From NCBI GenBank assembly GCA_045811525.1, contig JBJMTV010000049.1:1-64000 (forward strand): 64,000 nt of DNA, given 5' to 3'. This DNA comes from VAZQ01 sp045811525 (GTDB taxonomy: Bacteria > Pseudomonadota > Alphaproteobacteria > Rhizobiales > Xanthobacteraceae). Shown here one piece after another: positions 24,307 through 32,495 of the stretch; position 1 is the first letter of the stretch, and each line of letters begins with the position of its first letter. The notes under the pieces were generated by a model. The model did no database searches and was not told where the DNA came from. It saw only the letters and a list, made by a program, of their open reading frames with translations. Made by a program: the position numbers and the translations under genes.

Positions 24307-26393
24307 TCGACCCCCAGACCGTTGCTCGAATGATGGGAGGCCGGGTCGAACGTGGCGGAGCGCTTGTGCCTGGCCCCGGCCACAGTCCGGCGGACCGTTC
24401 GCTGAAAATTTTTGTGGACCCTCACTCTGAGGATGGGTTTCGAGTTCATTCGTTCGCTGGAGATGATCCAATTGCCTGTCGCGACCATGTCCGCCAGCGC
24501 TTGGGTTTGCCTGCTTGGATGCCAAGCAGGCAAGAAACTCGCAGCAATGGGATGACCAACGGCCGACAACAGCCGATTTGCTATCCCACAGAAGCGCCTA
24601 CTCCACTTGCAAGTGGACCATCGCTGCCGGTTTGGACGGCGCCTGATGCTAATGGCAAGCCATTGCTCCAGGTCTGGGGCGAGGAAGGTCCGCCGCTGCA
24701 AAGTCGAGAACTTCGCCGGCATGTCTACAGATGCGATGGCACGCCGGTACGGATCAAACTGAAGAATGGGCCTGTCGAAAGGGCTTCCTTCGTGAATTGG
24801 TATCGGGTGGTCGCGCCGACAGGCCAGGTTGGATGGCAGGCAAAGAAGCCCGCAGACTATCGCTCTGTGCCTTACATGCCTGTAGGTCTCGACCCATTTG
24901 ATCGGGAGTTCGGTGGCGAGGACATTTATTGGCCTGAGGGCGAAAGGGACGTTGAAACCTTGGCTCGTCTGTGTGTGCCTTCGTTCACCTTTGGGGGATG
25001 CGGCGATGGACTGCCCATCGATATCGCGCCGCGCTTGAGCGGTCGCCACATCGTCATTCTCGCCGACAGCGACCAGCCAGGACGCACACACGCCGATAAG
25101 AAGGCAGTCGTTGCGCTTGAGGCAGGCGCAGCTTCGGTCAGAGTTTTGCATTTTCCGGAGCTAGCGGAACATGAGGACGTGTCAGACTACATCGCTCAAG
25201 GCGGGACCGCTGAAGACCTGGCAGAAAGGACGAGCCACGCCCCTCCGTGGCAGCCGGCGGCATCCGGCAATCAGAGCACGCGGAGCGAGCGCCTCGAAAT
25301 TGTTTGCATGGCGGATGTAACCCCAAAGGCAGTGGAATGGCTCTGGGAGAACTGGGTTGCGATCGGCAAGGTATCGGTGCTTGCGGGTGACGGGGGACAA
25401 GGGAAATCAACGATCCTCTGTGATCTCGCAGCAAGAACCACACAAGGGGAGCAGTGGCCCAATGGCGCCCCATCTACTGCGCCGGGCGGCGTTATCATTC
25501 TCGCGGCTGAGGATGATGTAGAGGACACCTTAGCTCCTCGGTTGATCGCGGTTGGCGCGGACCTAAAGCGCGTGTTCAACATCCGGTCGGTAACGAGCGA
25601 CGATAACGGTCGTCGTTCGTTCAACCTGCAGGCCGATCTTGCGGCACTTGAACGGCAAATTGCCGCTCACGGCGATATTCGCCTCGTCATCATTGATCCG
25701 ATATCGAGCTACTTGGGCAAAGTTGACTCGCACAAGAACGCAGACGTGCGCTCTGTGCTCGAGCCTCTTGGGGAGATGGCCGCGCGCATGCGTGTGGCCG
25801 TCATCTGCAACAACCATTTTAGTAAAGGCGCGGGCAATGCGAATAGCAGGATCATCGGCAGCGTGGCTTTCGTCAACCAAGCTCGCGCTGCGTTCATCGT
25901 CACTCCTGACGCGGAGACGGAGGGACGGTATCTGCTCATGCCCTCAAAGATGAACAACGCGCCAATGAAGCATGGCCTCGGATATCGCATAGAAAGCTGT
26001 CTGATCCCAAGCGATGGCCAGGAGGTTCTTACGTCGCGGGTCGCCTGGGAGTCGACTCCCGTGACCATTACGGCAGACGAGGCTCTTGCTGCTCATTCGG
26101 ACAAGGGTGAGGCGAAGAGCGCCAAAGCTGAGGCGATCGAATTTTTGAAGGACGCGCTTCAGAATGGGCCTCGTGCCGCGGGCGAGATCAAAACAGAGGC
26201 GACCGCAGCAGGCATTACAGCCAAGCCTCTGCGCTCCGCCAGGACAGTCCTGGGCGTCAAACCGACCAAGACCGGGATGGCGGGCGGCTGGCTCTGGGCA
26301 CTCCCGAAGGTGCCCAATGATGCCGAAGGTGCCCACGTTTCGAAGAGGGCATCTTCGGACCCCGAGGGCACCTTCGGCCGGGGAAAACTATGA
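24303..26393 (+). CDS. Toprim/RepA-like primase-helicase of the element
   Basis: The 696-residue protein has a Toprim-like region (about residues 215-270) with YWPEGERDVETLARL and VILADSDQPG. A RecA-fold ATPase of the RepA/AAA_25 type follows, with Walker A GDGGQGKST near residues 363-371 and a Walker B-like LVIIDPIS near residue 460. The C-terminal part (about residues 600-690) looks like a winged helix (EFLKDALQNGPRAAGEIKTE). The combination is typical of replication proteins of phage-like and satellite elements, which prime and unwind element DNA. The start overlaps the PC4-like gene by four bases. Confidence 0.78.
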   Translation: MIDPQTVARMMGGRVERGGALVPGPGHSPADRSLKIFVDPHSEDGFRVHSFAGDDPIACRDHVRQRLGLPAWMPSRQETRSNGMTNGRQQPICYPTEAPTPLASGPSLPVWTAPDANGKPLLQVWGEEGPPLQSRELRRHVYRCDGTPVRIKLKNGPVERASFVNWYRVVAPTGQVGWQAKKPADYRSVPYMPVGLDPFDREFGGEDIYWPEGERDVETLARLCVPSFTFGGCGDGLPIDIAPRLSGRHIVILADSDQPGRTHADKKAVVALEAGAASVRVLHFPELAEHEDVSDYIAQGGTAEDLAERTSHAPPWQPAASGNQSTRSERLEIVCMADVTPKAVEWLWENWVAIGKVSVLAGDGGQGKSTILCDLAARTTQGEQWPNGAPSTAPGGVIILAAEDDVEDTLAPRLIAVGADLKRVFNIRSVTSDDNGRRSFNLQADLAALERQIAAHGDIRLVIIDPISSYLGKVDSHKNADVRSVLEPLGEMAARMRVAVICNNHFSKGAGNANSRIIGSVAFVNQARAAFIVTPDAETEGRYLLMPSKMNNAPMKHGLGYRIESCLIPSDGQEVLTSRVAWESTPVTITADEALAAHSDKGEAKSAKAEAIEFLKDALQNGPRAAGEIKTEATAAGITAKPLRSARTVLGVKPTKTGMAGGWLWALPKVPNDAEGAHVSKRASSDPEGTFGRGKL

Positions 26394-26418
26394 ATCGAGG
26401 CATTTGGGATGATCGCAA

Positions 26419-26655
26419 GTGAGCCGTCCTGCCCTCACACCCGCCGGCTCGTGGCCCCGCCGGATGTGTGCAGAATTGGCGGCTGGGTATTGCGGAGAGG
26501 CAACGGTCGAGGCTTTCATGGCTCGCATCGGCACAGAGTACCCCCGTCCTCGTGTACATGACGGAAGGCGGCGGTTATGGCTTCGCGACGATCTCGACAG
26601 GGCGATACTGCCACCCGAACTGACGGGCACGCGAGACCTCGCAGAGGATTTGTGA
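26419..26655 (+). CDS. AlpA/excisionase-like DNA-binding protein
   Basis: The 78-residue protein starts at GTG 26419. It has a MerR/AlpA-type helix-turn-helix pattern, AAGYCGEATVEAFMARIGTE, followed by a wing-like segment VHDGRRRLWLRDDLDRAI. Small proteins of this type directly upstream of tyrosine integrases often act as recombination directionality factors or integrase activators. The integrase ATG is two bases after its stop. The role is inferred from context. Confidence 0.65.
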   Translation: MSRPALTPAGSWPRRMCAELAAGYCGEATVEAFMARIGTEYPRPRVHDGRRRLWLRDDLDRAILPPELTGTRDLAEDL

Positions 26656-26657
26656 CA

Positions 26658-27944
26658 ATGACCCGTCCATTGCCTCGGAACGTCATCGCCAAACAACTCG
26701 CGAGCGGGCTCACCGCATTTTATTTCAATGTGCCAACGCATTTCCGCAGGCTTGGTTGTACGATTCCGAATGAGCCGCTTGGGACGGATTACGTCGCCGC
26801 TTGCGGAAGCGACGGCAACGGTGGCCGAGCTGGAGCGCTCAATGCCATCTTCGCCGAATGGCGAGCCAAGCGCGACGGAGAGCCAATCGCCGGCCTCATC
26901 AAGTTTGGTACGGTCGACTGGCTCTTGCGCGAGTATAAATCGAGTCAGGCCTACCTGGAACGAGTCTCCCAGCGATCCAGGCCCGATTACGAACGGGTAA
27001 TGCTCTTATTGGCGGACAGAGTTACGAAAAACGGGGATCGCATTGGCAGTAGAGCGGTACGCTCAATCACACCCGTCAGTGCCGACAAGATCTATCATCT
27101 CGTCATCCAGGGGCCTCGAGGGGAGCGACTAAGACAGGGCGAAAAGCTGATCGTGCTTTGTCGCCGAGCTTGGCGCGTGGTTCATCGCCTCTACCCAGAC
27201 CAATTCGACCGCGATGTCCCGAATCCCTGGCAAGGCGTCACGCAGCGGCGGCGTGTGAAAAAATCTAAACCGGCTGTGACGCGCGACGATGTCTACAGAT
27301 TTGCCTGGTCGGCGATCGAGGCCGGTTATCCTGAGCCAGCAGCGGCAGCCGTGATTTCATTTGAATGGCTTCAGCGACCCGAGAACGTCCTGGCGGGGTG
27401 CATCACCTGGCCGGACTATCGCGGCAGGCAAGCACCAAACGCAATCAAGATCGAGCACCACAAGACGGGCGCGGTGGTCTGGCATCCGCTGGAAGAAACT
27501 AACGATGCCGGGACCGTAAAATTCTATGCCGATGCTGAGGCCGTCCTTGCGTGCCTGTCACGGCGCGGCGTGCCGCTCATCCTGAAAAAGCGGCGCGACG
27601 GGAGCACCGAGCCGTTCAAGCCCAATCACATGGCGAAACTCGTGCGGAAGTTGGCTGATCGCTTTGGGCTCCCATCCATCTTCACGCTTGATGCTTGCCG
27701 GCACGGGGGCATGACGGAGCTAGAGGAGGCCGCGCTGACTACGGGGCAGGGCAGGGCACTTTCTGGTCACCGCACCGATCGTGCTTATGGCGGCTATGCC
27801 AAGCGGACGATGGAGCGAGCCCTCGCCGCCACTCGCAAGCGCCATGCCCATCTGCTGGCGAACACCGAGGGAACAAAATTTCAGAATGAGGAGCGGAACA
27901 CGCTTCAGAATGACCGGAGCGCCGATGGACAAGCCATTGCCTAA
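26658..27944 (+). CDS. int: Tyrosine recombinase / integrase
   Basis: Site-specific recombinase that integrates and excises the element. The 428-residue protein has an N-terminal DNA-binding part and a C-terminal catalytic domain. Visible motifs are the first arginine in EWLQRPENVL (about residue 242), the His/Arg box in DACRHGGMTEL (about 344-354), and GHRTDRAYGGYAKR (about 369-382), where a tyrosine of the YGGY segment is the likely nucleophile. The stop codon is 29 bases before the right attachment repeat. The start at ATG 26658 is preferred over the longer open frame because it follows the AlpA-like gene directly. A broken relative lies at 30518-30830. Confidence 0.9.
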   Translation: MTRPLPRNVIAKQLASGLTAFYFNVPTHFRRLGCTIPNEPLGTDYVAACGSDGNGGRAGALNAIFAEWRAKRDGEPIAGLIKFGTVDWLLREYKSSQAYLERVSQRSRPDYERVMLLLADRVTKNGDRIGSRAVRSITPVSADKIYHLVIQGPRGERLRQGEKLIVLCRRAWRVVHRLYPDQFDRDVPNPWQGVTQRRRVKKSKPAVTRDDVYRFAWSAIEAGYPEPAAAAVISFEWLQRPENVLAGCITWPDYRGRQAPNAIKIEHHKTGAVVWHPLEETNDAGTVKFYADAEAVLACLSRRGVPLILKKRRDGSTEPFKPNHMAKLVRKLADRFGLPSIFTLDACRHGGMTELEEAALTTGQGRALSGHRTDRAYGGYAKRTMERALAATRKRHAHLLANTEGTKFQNEERNTLQNDRSADGQAIA

Positions 27945-27965
27945 GGCATTGGTAGTGTTTAATTA
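27937..27965 (+). promoter_or_regulatory. Putative replacement promoter for tRNA-Tyr
   Basis: TTGCCT (27937-27942) and TAATTA (27960-27965) are separated by exactly 17 bases. The -10 box ends 10 bases before the tRNA-Tyr 5' end at 27976, so the start of transcription would be very near the tRNA. The -35 box overlaps the end of the integrase gene. Since the ancestral promoter is left behind at 6972-7000, the element would need to supply one. Identified by eye. Confidence 0.5.
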
Positions 27966-27973
27966 CGCGCCTT

Positions 27974-28018
27974 GCGGGGGAGTGTCCCGAGTGGCAAAGG
28001 GGGCGGACTGTAAATCCG
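27974..28018 (+). repeat. Right attachment repeat within tRNA-Tyr
   Basis: Identical over 45 bases to 7056-7100. It forms the 5' half of the intact tRNA-Tyr, so after integration the tRNA consists of an element-borne 5' half and the chromosomal 3' half. The crossover should lie within this repeat, possibly in the anticodon arm, where the inverted symmetry is. It is read as attR. Confidence 0.88.
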
Positions 28019-28061
28019 CTGGCTTACGCCTTCGTAGGTTCGAGTCCTACCTCCCCCACCA
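27976..28061 (+). tRNA. tRNA-Tyr (GUA)
   Basis: The gene is a complete class II tRNA of 86 nt: acceptor stem GGGGGAG/CTCCCCC, anticodon loop with GTA, a long extra arm (CTGGCTTACGCCTTCG region), T-arm GTAGGTTCGAGTCCTAC and an encoded CCA. Its first 43 nt coincide with the attachment repeat. Confidence 0.97.
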
Positions 28062-28104
28062 TATCGCAACGCGTGTTCAGAAGCTCGAAGCTCTGAACGG
28101 CGAC

Positions 28105-28178
28105 GCGGGTGTAGCTCAATGGTAGAGCAACAGCCTTCCAAGCTGATGACGAGGGTTCGATTCCCTTCACCCGCTCCA
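28105..28178 (+). tRNA. tRNA-Gly (UCC)
   Basis: A complete cloverleaf with acceptor stem GCGGGTG/CACCCGC, anticodon TCC in loop CTTCCAA, T-arm GAGGGTTCGATTCCCTT and an encoded CCA. It follows tRNA-Tyr by 43 bases, probably in one transcript, as in many Hyphomicrobiales where tuf comes next. Here tuf is 18 kb away. Confidence 0.97.
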
Positions 28179-28369
28179 ACCATGTTGTTGGAATCGTTGC
28201 TTTTCTGAAAATCGCCTCTCGGCTCATTTCTACAAAGGCCTGTGGACATTTCTACAAAAACGAGAACATCCGTTCTCCCGGGCAGATGTTTTTCGGGCCC
28301 GGAGCGGCGCCATGAGCCGGCGCTGCGGACGTCAGGAAACGTGAAGCTTCCATCGTCCCACATATAGAC

Positions 28370-28405
28370 GCCCGCCCTGGCAGCAGCCGGGGCGGGCCTT
28401 TTCTT
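28370..28405 (+). terminator. Rho-independent terminator
   Basis: GCCCGCCC (28370-28377) pairs with GGGCGGGC (28390-28397) and is followed by CTTTTCTT. It lies about 190 bases after tRNA-Gly on the plus strand and probably ends the tRNA transcript. It also abuts the 3' end of the minus-strand fragment at 28404. Confidence 0.65.
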
Positions 28406-28545
28406 ATGCCTGGTCCCAGCTCTTGCGGAACGCCGTGATCGCCGCCTCCTGCGATGCCTCATAGCCGCGCGTTGGCGTGCGCCCCTTGTGGTGGTTGTAG
28501 GCGAGATCCCAGAACCAATCCTGGCCACCGCCCCCCCCCAGAAGT
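28404..28545 (-). pseudogene. C-terminal fragment of a hypothetical protein
   Basis: On the minus strand the segment reads DWFWDLAYNHHKGRTPTRGY, followed by EASQEAAITAFRKSWDQA and a stop at 28404. This ending is familiar from small hypothetical proteins of Bradyrhizobium-type genomes. Upstream the frame is lost at an eight-C run (about 28530-28537), and no start or N-terminal part is found. Confidence 0.5.
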
Positions 28546-28594
28546 GGCAAGCAAACCGCGCGGGGTGGTGTGGACTAACTACGCTTGCGGAATT

Positions 28595-29653
28595 CTATTG
28601 GGAATGCAGTCGGCGCCGCAACCGCACAAATGGGCGCTCCAGCAAATGATAGGAGGTCATCGCGACAAGAATGACCACCAGCAAATCAAGCGGAAACGAG
28701 AGGAACCATTGATCTTGCCCGCCGTAGCTATCAGGCCTCGCGATGAACGGCCCGTGCCAGATGTATAGACTGTATGAGATGGCCCCAATATATGAGACGA
28801 CATTCAGATTTAGAACTCTAAAGCCAAAACCATTATGGTTGTAGACGAGGGAAACTATCAAAGTGGCTGCGCAAATCGCTTGCAGAGTAGGCCCCAGCGT
28901 GATTGTCAATTTTCCGAGCAACACTCGGCTACCCAGAAAGTCTGGCACGTACATCAGCAATGCGGCTATCATCCTTGTTGCTGAGGGGTGCCAAGCTGCA
29001 ATTTTGCCTAATTCGCCACGGTGCCGGTGAGCGTAGAGAGCGAGGAGGCAACCTATCATCAGAACGTCGGCATTCGAGGGCAACCATGTATATAATCTAT
29101 GACCTAGCAGATACTCAATTGCTCTTGAGACGGGCGCAAGACATATGAGCAATAGAGCAAATACCCGAACATTTCGTGCTCGCATTGAAATAAGCACGAT
29201 TGGCCACATCAAGTAAAACTGCTCCTCCACGGCCAGCGACCAAAGATGTCCTTCTACCCATCCTCTACATGCGTAGTTTTTCGTAAAGGTAATGGCGGTA
29301 ATAAATTCACACGTATCTATTTTGAGGGACGTGAGTAACGTCAGTAAAAACAAAAATGCAACAAACGAAAACTGCAGCGGGAGCAATCGTAGAGCCCTTC
29401 GAAGGTAGAACCGTTTGAGAGAAACAGAGCCATACGCATCCATCTCTTTTAGCATTAAGGTACTGATCAAAAATCCACTGATGACAAAGAATATGCGGAC
29501 CCCGAGATCACCGCTCAACACCAGCGCGAGTGGTGCCACATTTAATTCTGGGTGCGCGTACAGCAGATGACTGCCTATTACGATCGTAACGCTGAGGGCA
29601 CGCAATCCATTCAGGGATGGGAGCCACCCCTCAGCTGGAATCGATCTCTGCAA
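28595..29653 (-). CDS. Acyltransferase family 3 membrane protein
   Basis: The 352-residue protein is a multi-pass membrane enzyme of the OafA/YrhL type, which O-acylates cell-surface sugars. It opens with LPSLNGLRALSVTIVIGSH, in which the family's catalytic histidine is expected. GVRIFFVISGFLISTLML, the RRALRLLPL segment, HLWSLAVEEQFYLMWP and ISYSLYIWHGPF follow. Base composition is clearly more AT-rich than the neighbouring core genes, suggesting horizontal transfer. It stands alone on the minus strand, so its acceptor cannot be inferred from neighbours. Confidence 0.9.
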   Translation of the reverse strand: MQRSIPAEGWLPSLNGLRALSVTIVIGSHLLYAHPELNVAPLALVLSGDLGVRIFFVISGFLISTLMLKEMDAYGSVSLKRFYLRRALRLLPLQFSFVAFLFLLTLLTSLKIDTCEFITAITFTKNYACRGWVEGHLWSLAVEEQFYLMWPIVLISMRARNVRVFALLLICLAPVSRAIEYLLGHRLYTWLPSNADVLMIGCLLALYAHRHRGELGKIAAWHPSATRMIAALLMYVPDFLGSRVLLGKLTITLGPTLQAICAATLIVSLVYNHNGFGFRVLNLNVVSYIGAISYSLYIWHGPFIARPDSYGGQDQWFLSFPLDLLVVILVAMTSYHLLERPFVRLRRRLHSQ

Positions 29654-29813
29654 AAACCAGTCCCCCGCCAGCAGCTGATGAACCTAGGCCGTAACCAAAT
29701 AGGCAGGCAAGGCTACGGGTTTCATTCGTGTTCGCATTCTTGCGTCATCTCAACCCCCTCCGGCTAGCAGCGTAGCTCTGACACGGCCGTGAATAGGCCA
29801 TCGCTACAGGTGG

Positions 29814-30197
29814 GTGACTGCCAAGCCCCGGGCACTAAGCGAGAGCAGCCGGCACTTCTATGTGGCGCGTCGCCGGTCCGAAGCGCTCGCGGCTTGCCGG
29901 CCACCCGGAGATGTCGGCCGACGTGGTCTCCATGCGCCGCGCACGCAGACTGTCCGAGAGCTGGATCAGCAAGGCCGTTCTCACGGCCGCCTCTCGCCCT
30001 CCGCGCTCACGGTGCCGCAAAGCGTCATGCTGCGGGTTGTCGCCGGCGGTGTGGACTATCGCGGCGGTTACTACCGCGTGACCATCGACGCGCTGCGCAG
30101 GCGCGGGCTCATCAAGCTCGTAGCAGGGGGCGAGAGCGGCGGCGCCTGGCGCATCACGGCCGCCGGACGCAAGGAGCTCGCCCGCCATGCTCGGTGA
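29814..30197 (+). pseudogene. Winged-helix protein relic
   Basis: Only the C-terminal half looks protein-like: LTVPQSVMLRVVAGGVDYRG, then YYRVTIDALRRRGLIKLV and WRITAAGRKELARHAR, a winged helix-turn-helix pattern. The N-terminal part of the frame is Arg/Ser/Pro-rich and probably not native. Together with the broken integrase at 30518 it may be the residue of a second integrated element. Confidence 0.35.
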
Positions 30198-30517
30198 CCT
30201 GCGTCTCACGACCGCGGAGCAACCGCGCGAGCCCCATCATTGCCAGTCGAACGGTTGGCCGCGACGAAGCTTCACCATGGCCGGCAGTGTGCGCGAGGAT
30301 CGCCATGACCGTAAGCTCCGAAATGCTCAGCGCCGAGCGGGAGATACGCGATGTGTGGCAAGGCCGCCCGGCGATGCAATGCGTGTACTCCTGGAAGCGT
30401 ACCGCAGGCGTGTGTCGGGGGATACCAAGCCGTCGTGGCCGTTTTGATTAGGCGGCGGCGTCACGGGGAGGTCGATCGCGAGGGCAATCCCCTCCAGACG
30501 AGAACGGCGATCTCAGA
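30198..30517 (+). other. Degenerate region between two relics
   Basis: No intact gene is supported. A 48-codon frame at 30305-30451 (SSEMLSAEREIRDVWQG start) has plausible composition but no recognisable family. It may belong to the decayed element to which the integrase relic belongs. Confidence 0.25.
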
Positions 30518-30830
30518 TTCGTCCAGATGCGCGAAGAGGGGGGGACACTTCTGGTCGATCGCGAGGGCCGCCCGCTCTCGGTCGAGCGCCGCACGACAGT
30601 CAATCACGCCATGAAGTCATGCCGGCGCGCCTGGAACGTCGTGTCACGCCTGCACAGGGACACGGTGCCGCTTGCTAATCCCTCGCGAAGATGGATCTCG
30701 AGGGCTCCGGCGGGACAGCAACCGGGGCGACCTATGGCGAGCTCCTCGCCTTCGTTGCCGCGTGCGATGCGCGCAAGCCCCACTCGCTTGCCGCCGCAGT
30801 GATGGTCACCTCGGAACGTTACCCCATGTA
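30518..30830 (+). pseudogene. Tyrosine integrase relic
   Basis: One frame reads TVNHAMKSCRRAWNVVSRLH, then RDTVPLANP. After a one-base shift the next frame continues with MDLEGSGGTATGATYGELLA and FVAACDARKPHS. This matches the central region of tyrosine integrases of this group (compare LCRRAWRVVHRLYPDQ and VPNPWQGV in the intact integrase). The catalytic C-terminus is missing. It shows that an earlier element had entered this side of the tRNA pair. Confidence 0.55.
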
Positions 30831-30891
30831 CGCGGCTGGGCACCGCCGGTGCATTGCCGGTCGGGTGCCCGGCGTGGGGGCATTGGCGCGT

Positions 30892-31101
30892 TTATCTGTA
30901 ATTGGTGCGCGTATTCCTTTTGTTGGCGTAGTGATGCCCGACAAGGCATCCGGCGGCGGCGCCGAGTACGCCATGGTGACCGGCATAGTGTCCCGCTGCC
31001 CCGCCCATTAGCGCCCCCTTGAGGCATCCTTTGGCGGAGGCGGGAGCGGACAGCGCTGTAAGCGCGAGAAGCGCGGCAGCAAAAATAGCAGAGACTCTCA
31101 T
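30892..31101 (-). CDS. Small exported glycine-zipper protein
   Basis: The 69-residue product has a signal peptide (VSAIFAAALLALTALSAPASA) followed by KGCLKGALMGGAAGHYAGHH and GVLGAAAGCLVGHHYANKR. The spaced glycines and small residues form a glycine-zipper hairpin typical of small outer-membrane or periplasmic proteins. The two cysteines lie at equivalent positions in the two helices. It appears to be a single gene with a start at 31101. Confidence 0.65.
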   Translation of the reverse strand: MRVSAIFAAALLALTALSAPASAKGCLKGALMGGAAGHYAGHHGVLGAAAGCLVGHHYANKRNTRTNYR

Positions 31102-31243
31102 CGTTCTTACCTTGTGTTCACCTTACCTTTCTTGAAAACCTATGGCGCGCGCTTCGGTTCCGAATTTCATGCCGCTCGCGTGGAAGAAGGGACATCCTTG
31201 AGACGCGCTGCAAGTGGCAGAGTTCCCAAGCCTTTGCTTGAGG

Positions 31244-31714
31244 CTATTTGTCTCCGACCACGGCGTAGCCTTGTATTTCGATCTTGGCCTCAGGAACGGC
31301 GAGCCCGGTGACCGTGATGAGAGCGCTCCCGGGGAAATTGTCACCCAGCACTTCGCGGCGGATCTGGGTGACCCGATCGCCGTAGCGAACGTCGGTAATG
31401 AACACAGTCATTTGCACCATATCACTGAGCTTGCCGCCCGCCTTTTGCAGAGTACGGTCCAGGTTCTTGAAAACCTGCCGGACTTGGCCTTCCAGGTCGC
31501 CGGCCAGCGACTTGCCCGCGTCGTCCACCATTGCGATCTGGCCCGCGAGCCATACCGTTTTTCCTCCTTCCGTGATCACGGCCTGTGAATAACCGCGCTG
31601 TTGTGGACGCTCTCCCTTGATGTAATCCCTCGCTAGCCCAGCAGCAGGACAGGCAAGCAGCGCCGCCAATGCAGCAGTGCCGATAAAGTATCGTGCGGTT
31701 GCCGTTGCGATCAT
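31244..31714 (-). CDS. Exported Rid/YjgF-family protein
   Basis: The 156-residue protein carries a signal peptide (TAALAALLACPAAGLA) before a Rid domain: GYSQAVITEGGKTVWLAGQI, GDLEGQVRQVFKNLDRTLQK and a C-terminal PEAKIEIQGYAVV strand. Canonical RidA deaminates reactive enamine/imine intermediates in the cytoplasm with an essential arginine just before the last strand (ARSCVEV in E. coli). Here the corresponding region reads PGSALITV, without that arginine, so the usual activity is doubtful. Export is also atypical. Confidence 0.8.
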   Translation of the reverse strand: MIATATARYFIGTAALAALLACPAAGLARDYIKGERPQQRGYSQAVITEGGKTVWLAGQIAMVDDAGKSLAGDLEGQVRQVFKNLDRTLQKAGGKLSDMVQMTVFITDVRYGDRVTQIRREVLGDNFPGSALITVTGLAVPEAKIEIQGYAVVGDK

Positions 31715-31940
31715 CTCCGTCTCCTTGATGAAAAATCGTCCGGTGTGCGGCCAATCCTTGCACGCTGGCCGCCCCCGCGTCAGCTCGCGCCTGCTGCAGA
31801 AGCTAGAGTATTGGTGCTCACGAGGCTGGCCATGCCGTCGAAAGCCGAGTCAGGCATCCAGAGGCGCTGACTGCTCTCCGCTGCCGCGCAGGAACCAGAT
31901 TGTGCTTCCTCTCCGCCCGCTGTTTTGGTATTACCAGCTG

Positions 31941-32321
31941 ATGGCCAAATCATCGCAGAAGAAGGCGTCGCGCAAAAAGGGCGGACGGCCCGCTACCGGC
32001 CGTGACCCGGTGTTCACAATACGCTTGTCCTCGGATCTGCGACAGAGGATCGGAGCTTGGGCAAAAAAGCAGCGAACGGCGCCGTCTCGATCCGAGGCTA
32101 TTCGCTCCCTCATAGAAGCCGGACTGGCCGCGTCGCTTCCCGTACGGAAGACCAGCGCGCGTGGCGCACTGAAAGCGCGCGAGCTCGCCAATCAGGAGCT
32201 GGAGCGTCTTGGCGATAAATCGCTCCCGCCGGACGAGCAGCAACGTCGCAAGCAGCGACTTACCAAGGGGCCGCGCGAGTTCCGCGAGCTTCGCGATGAC
32301 CTCCCCAGAGGCAAATCATGA
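31941..32321 (+). CDS. Ribbon-helix-helix domain protein
   Basis: The 126-residue basic protein has a Lys/Arg-rich N-terminus (KSSQKKASRKKGGRPATG), then DPVFTIRLSSDLRQRIGAWA and SRSEAIRSLIEAGLAA, a standard ribbon-helix-helix pattern. A charged C-terminal extension follows. It is probably a DNA-binding regulator. The ATG at 31941 is chosen because the upstream open frame is not protein-like. No toxin gene is adjacent, so an antitoxin role is not supported. Confidence 0.65.
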   Translation: MAKSSQKKASRKKGGRPATGRDPVFTIRLSSDLRQRIGAWAKKQRTAPSRSEAIRSLIEAGLAASLPVRKTSARGALKARELANQELERLGDKSLPPDEQQRRKQRLTKGPREFRELRDDLPRGKS

Positions 32322-32495
32322 GCGGCGCCGCAATCGGCACTCTGGCGCGAGATCTGTGAAAGAGGAGAAGCTGCACCACGCGTTGAAACGGCAGCGCGAG
32401 CCGCGGTGAGGCCGGCAGACCTATTTCGCGCAGCCTACTGACCCAGCCGCTGCGGCCGTGTAATGTTGCCGCGGCTCCCGCTGTGGGGTTCGACC

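Larger units (their letters stand above)
7056..28018. mobile_element. Integrative element inserted in tRNA-Tyr (about 21 kb)
   Basis: The element is bounded by the 45-bp half-tRNA repeat and has a tyrosine integrase (26658-27944) 29 bp inside its right end. The right 5.7 kb is a compact plus-strand core: hypothetical gene, RHH protein, 53-aa ORF, winged-helix protein, PC4-like protein, primase-helicase, AlpA-like factor, integrase. The left 15 kb is cargo with three FG-GAP proteins, a serine recombinase, a Bug protein and several broken genes. No conjugation, capsid or portal genes are visible. Unusually, the insertion replaces the 5' rather than the 3' half of the tRNA. Confidence 0.85.
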
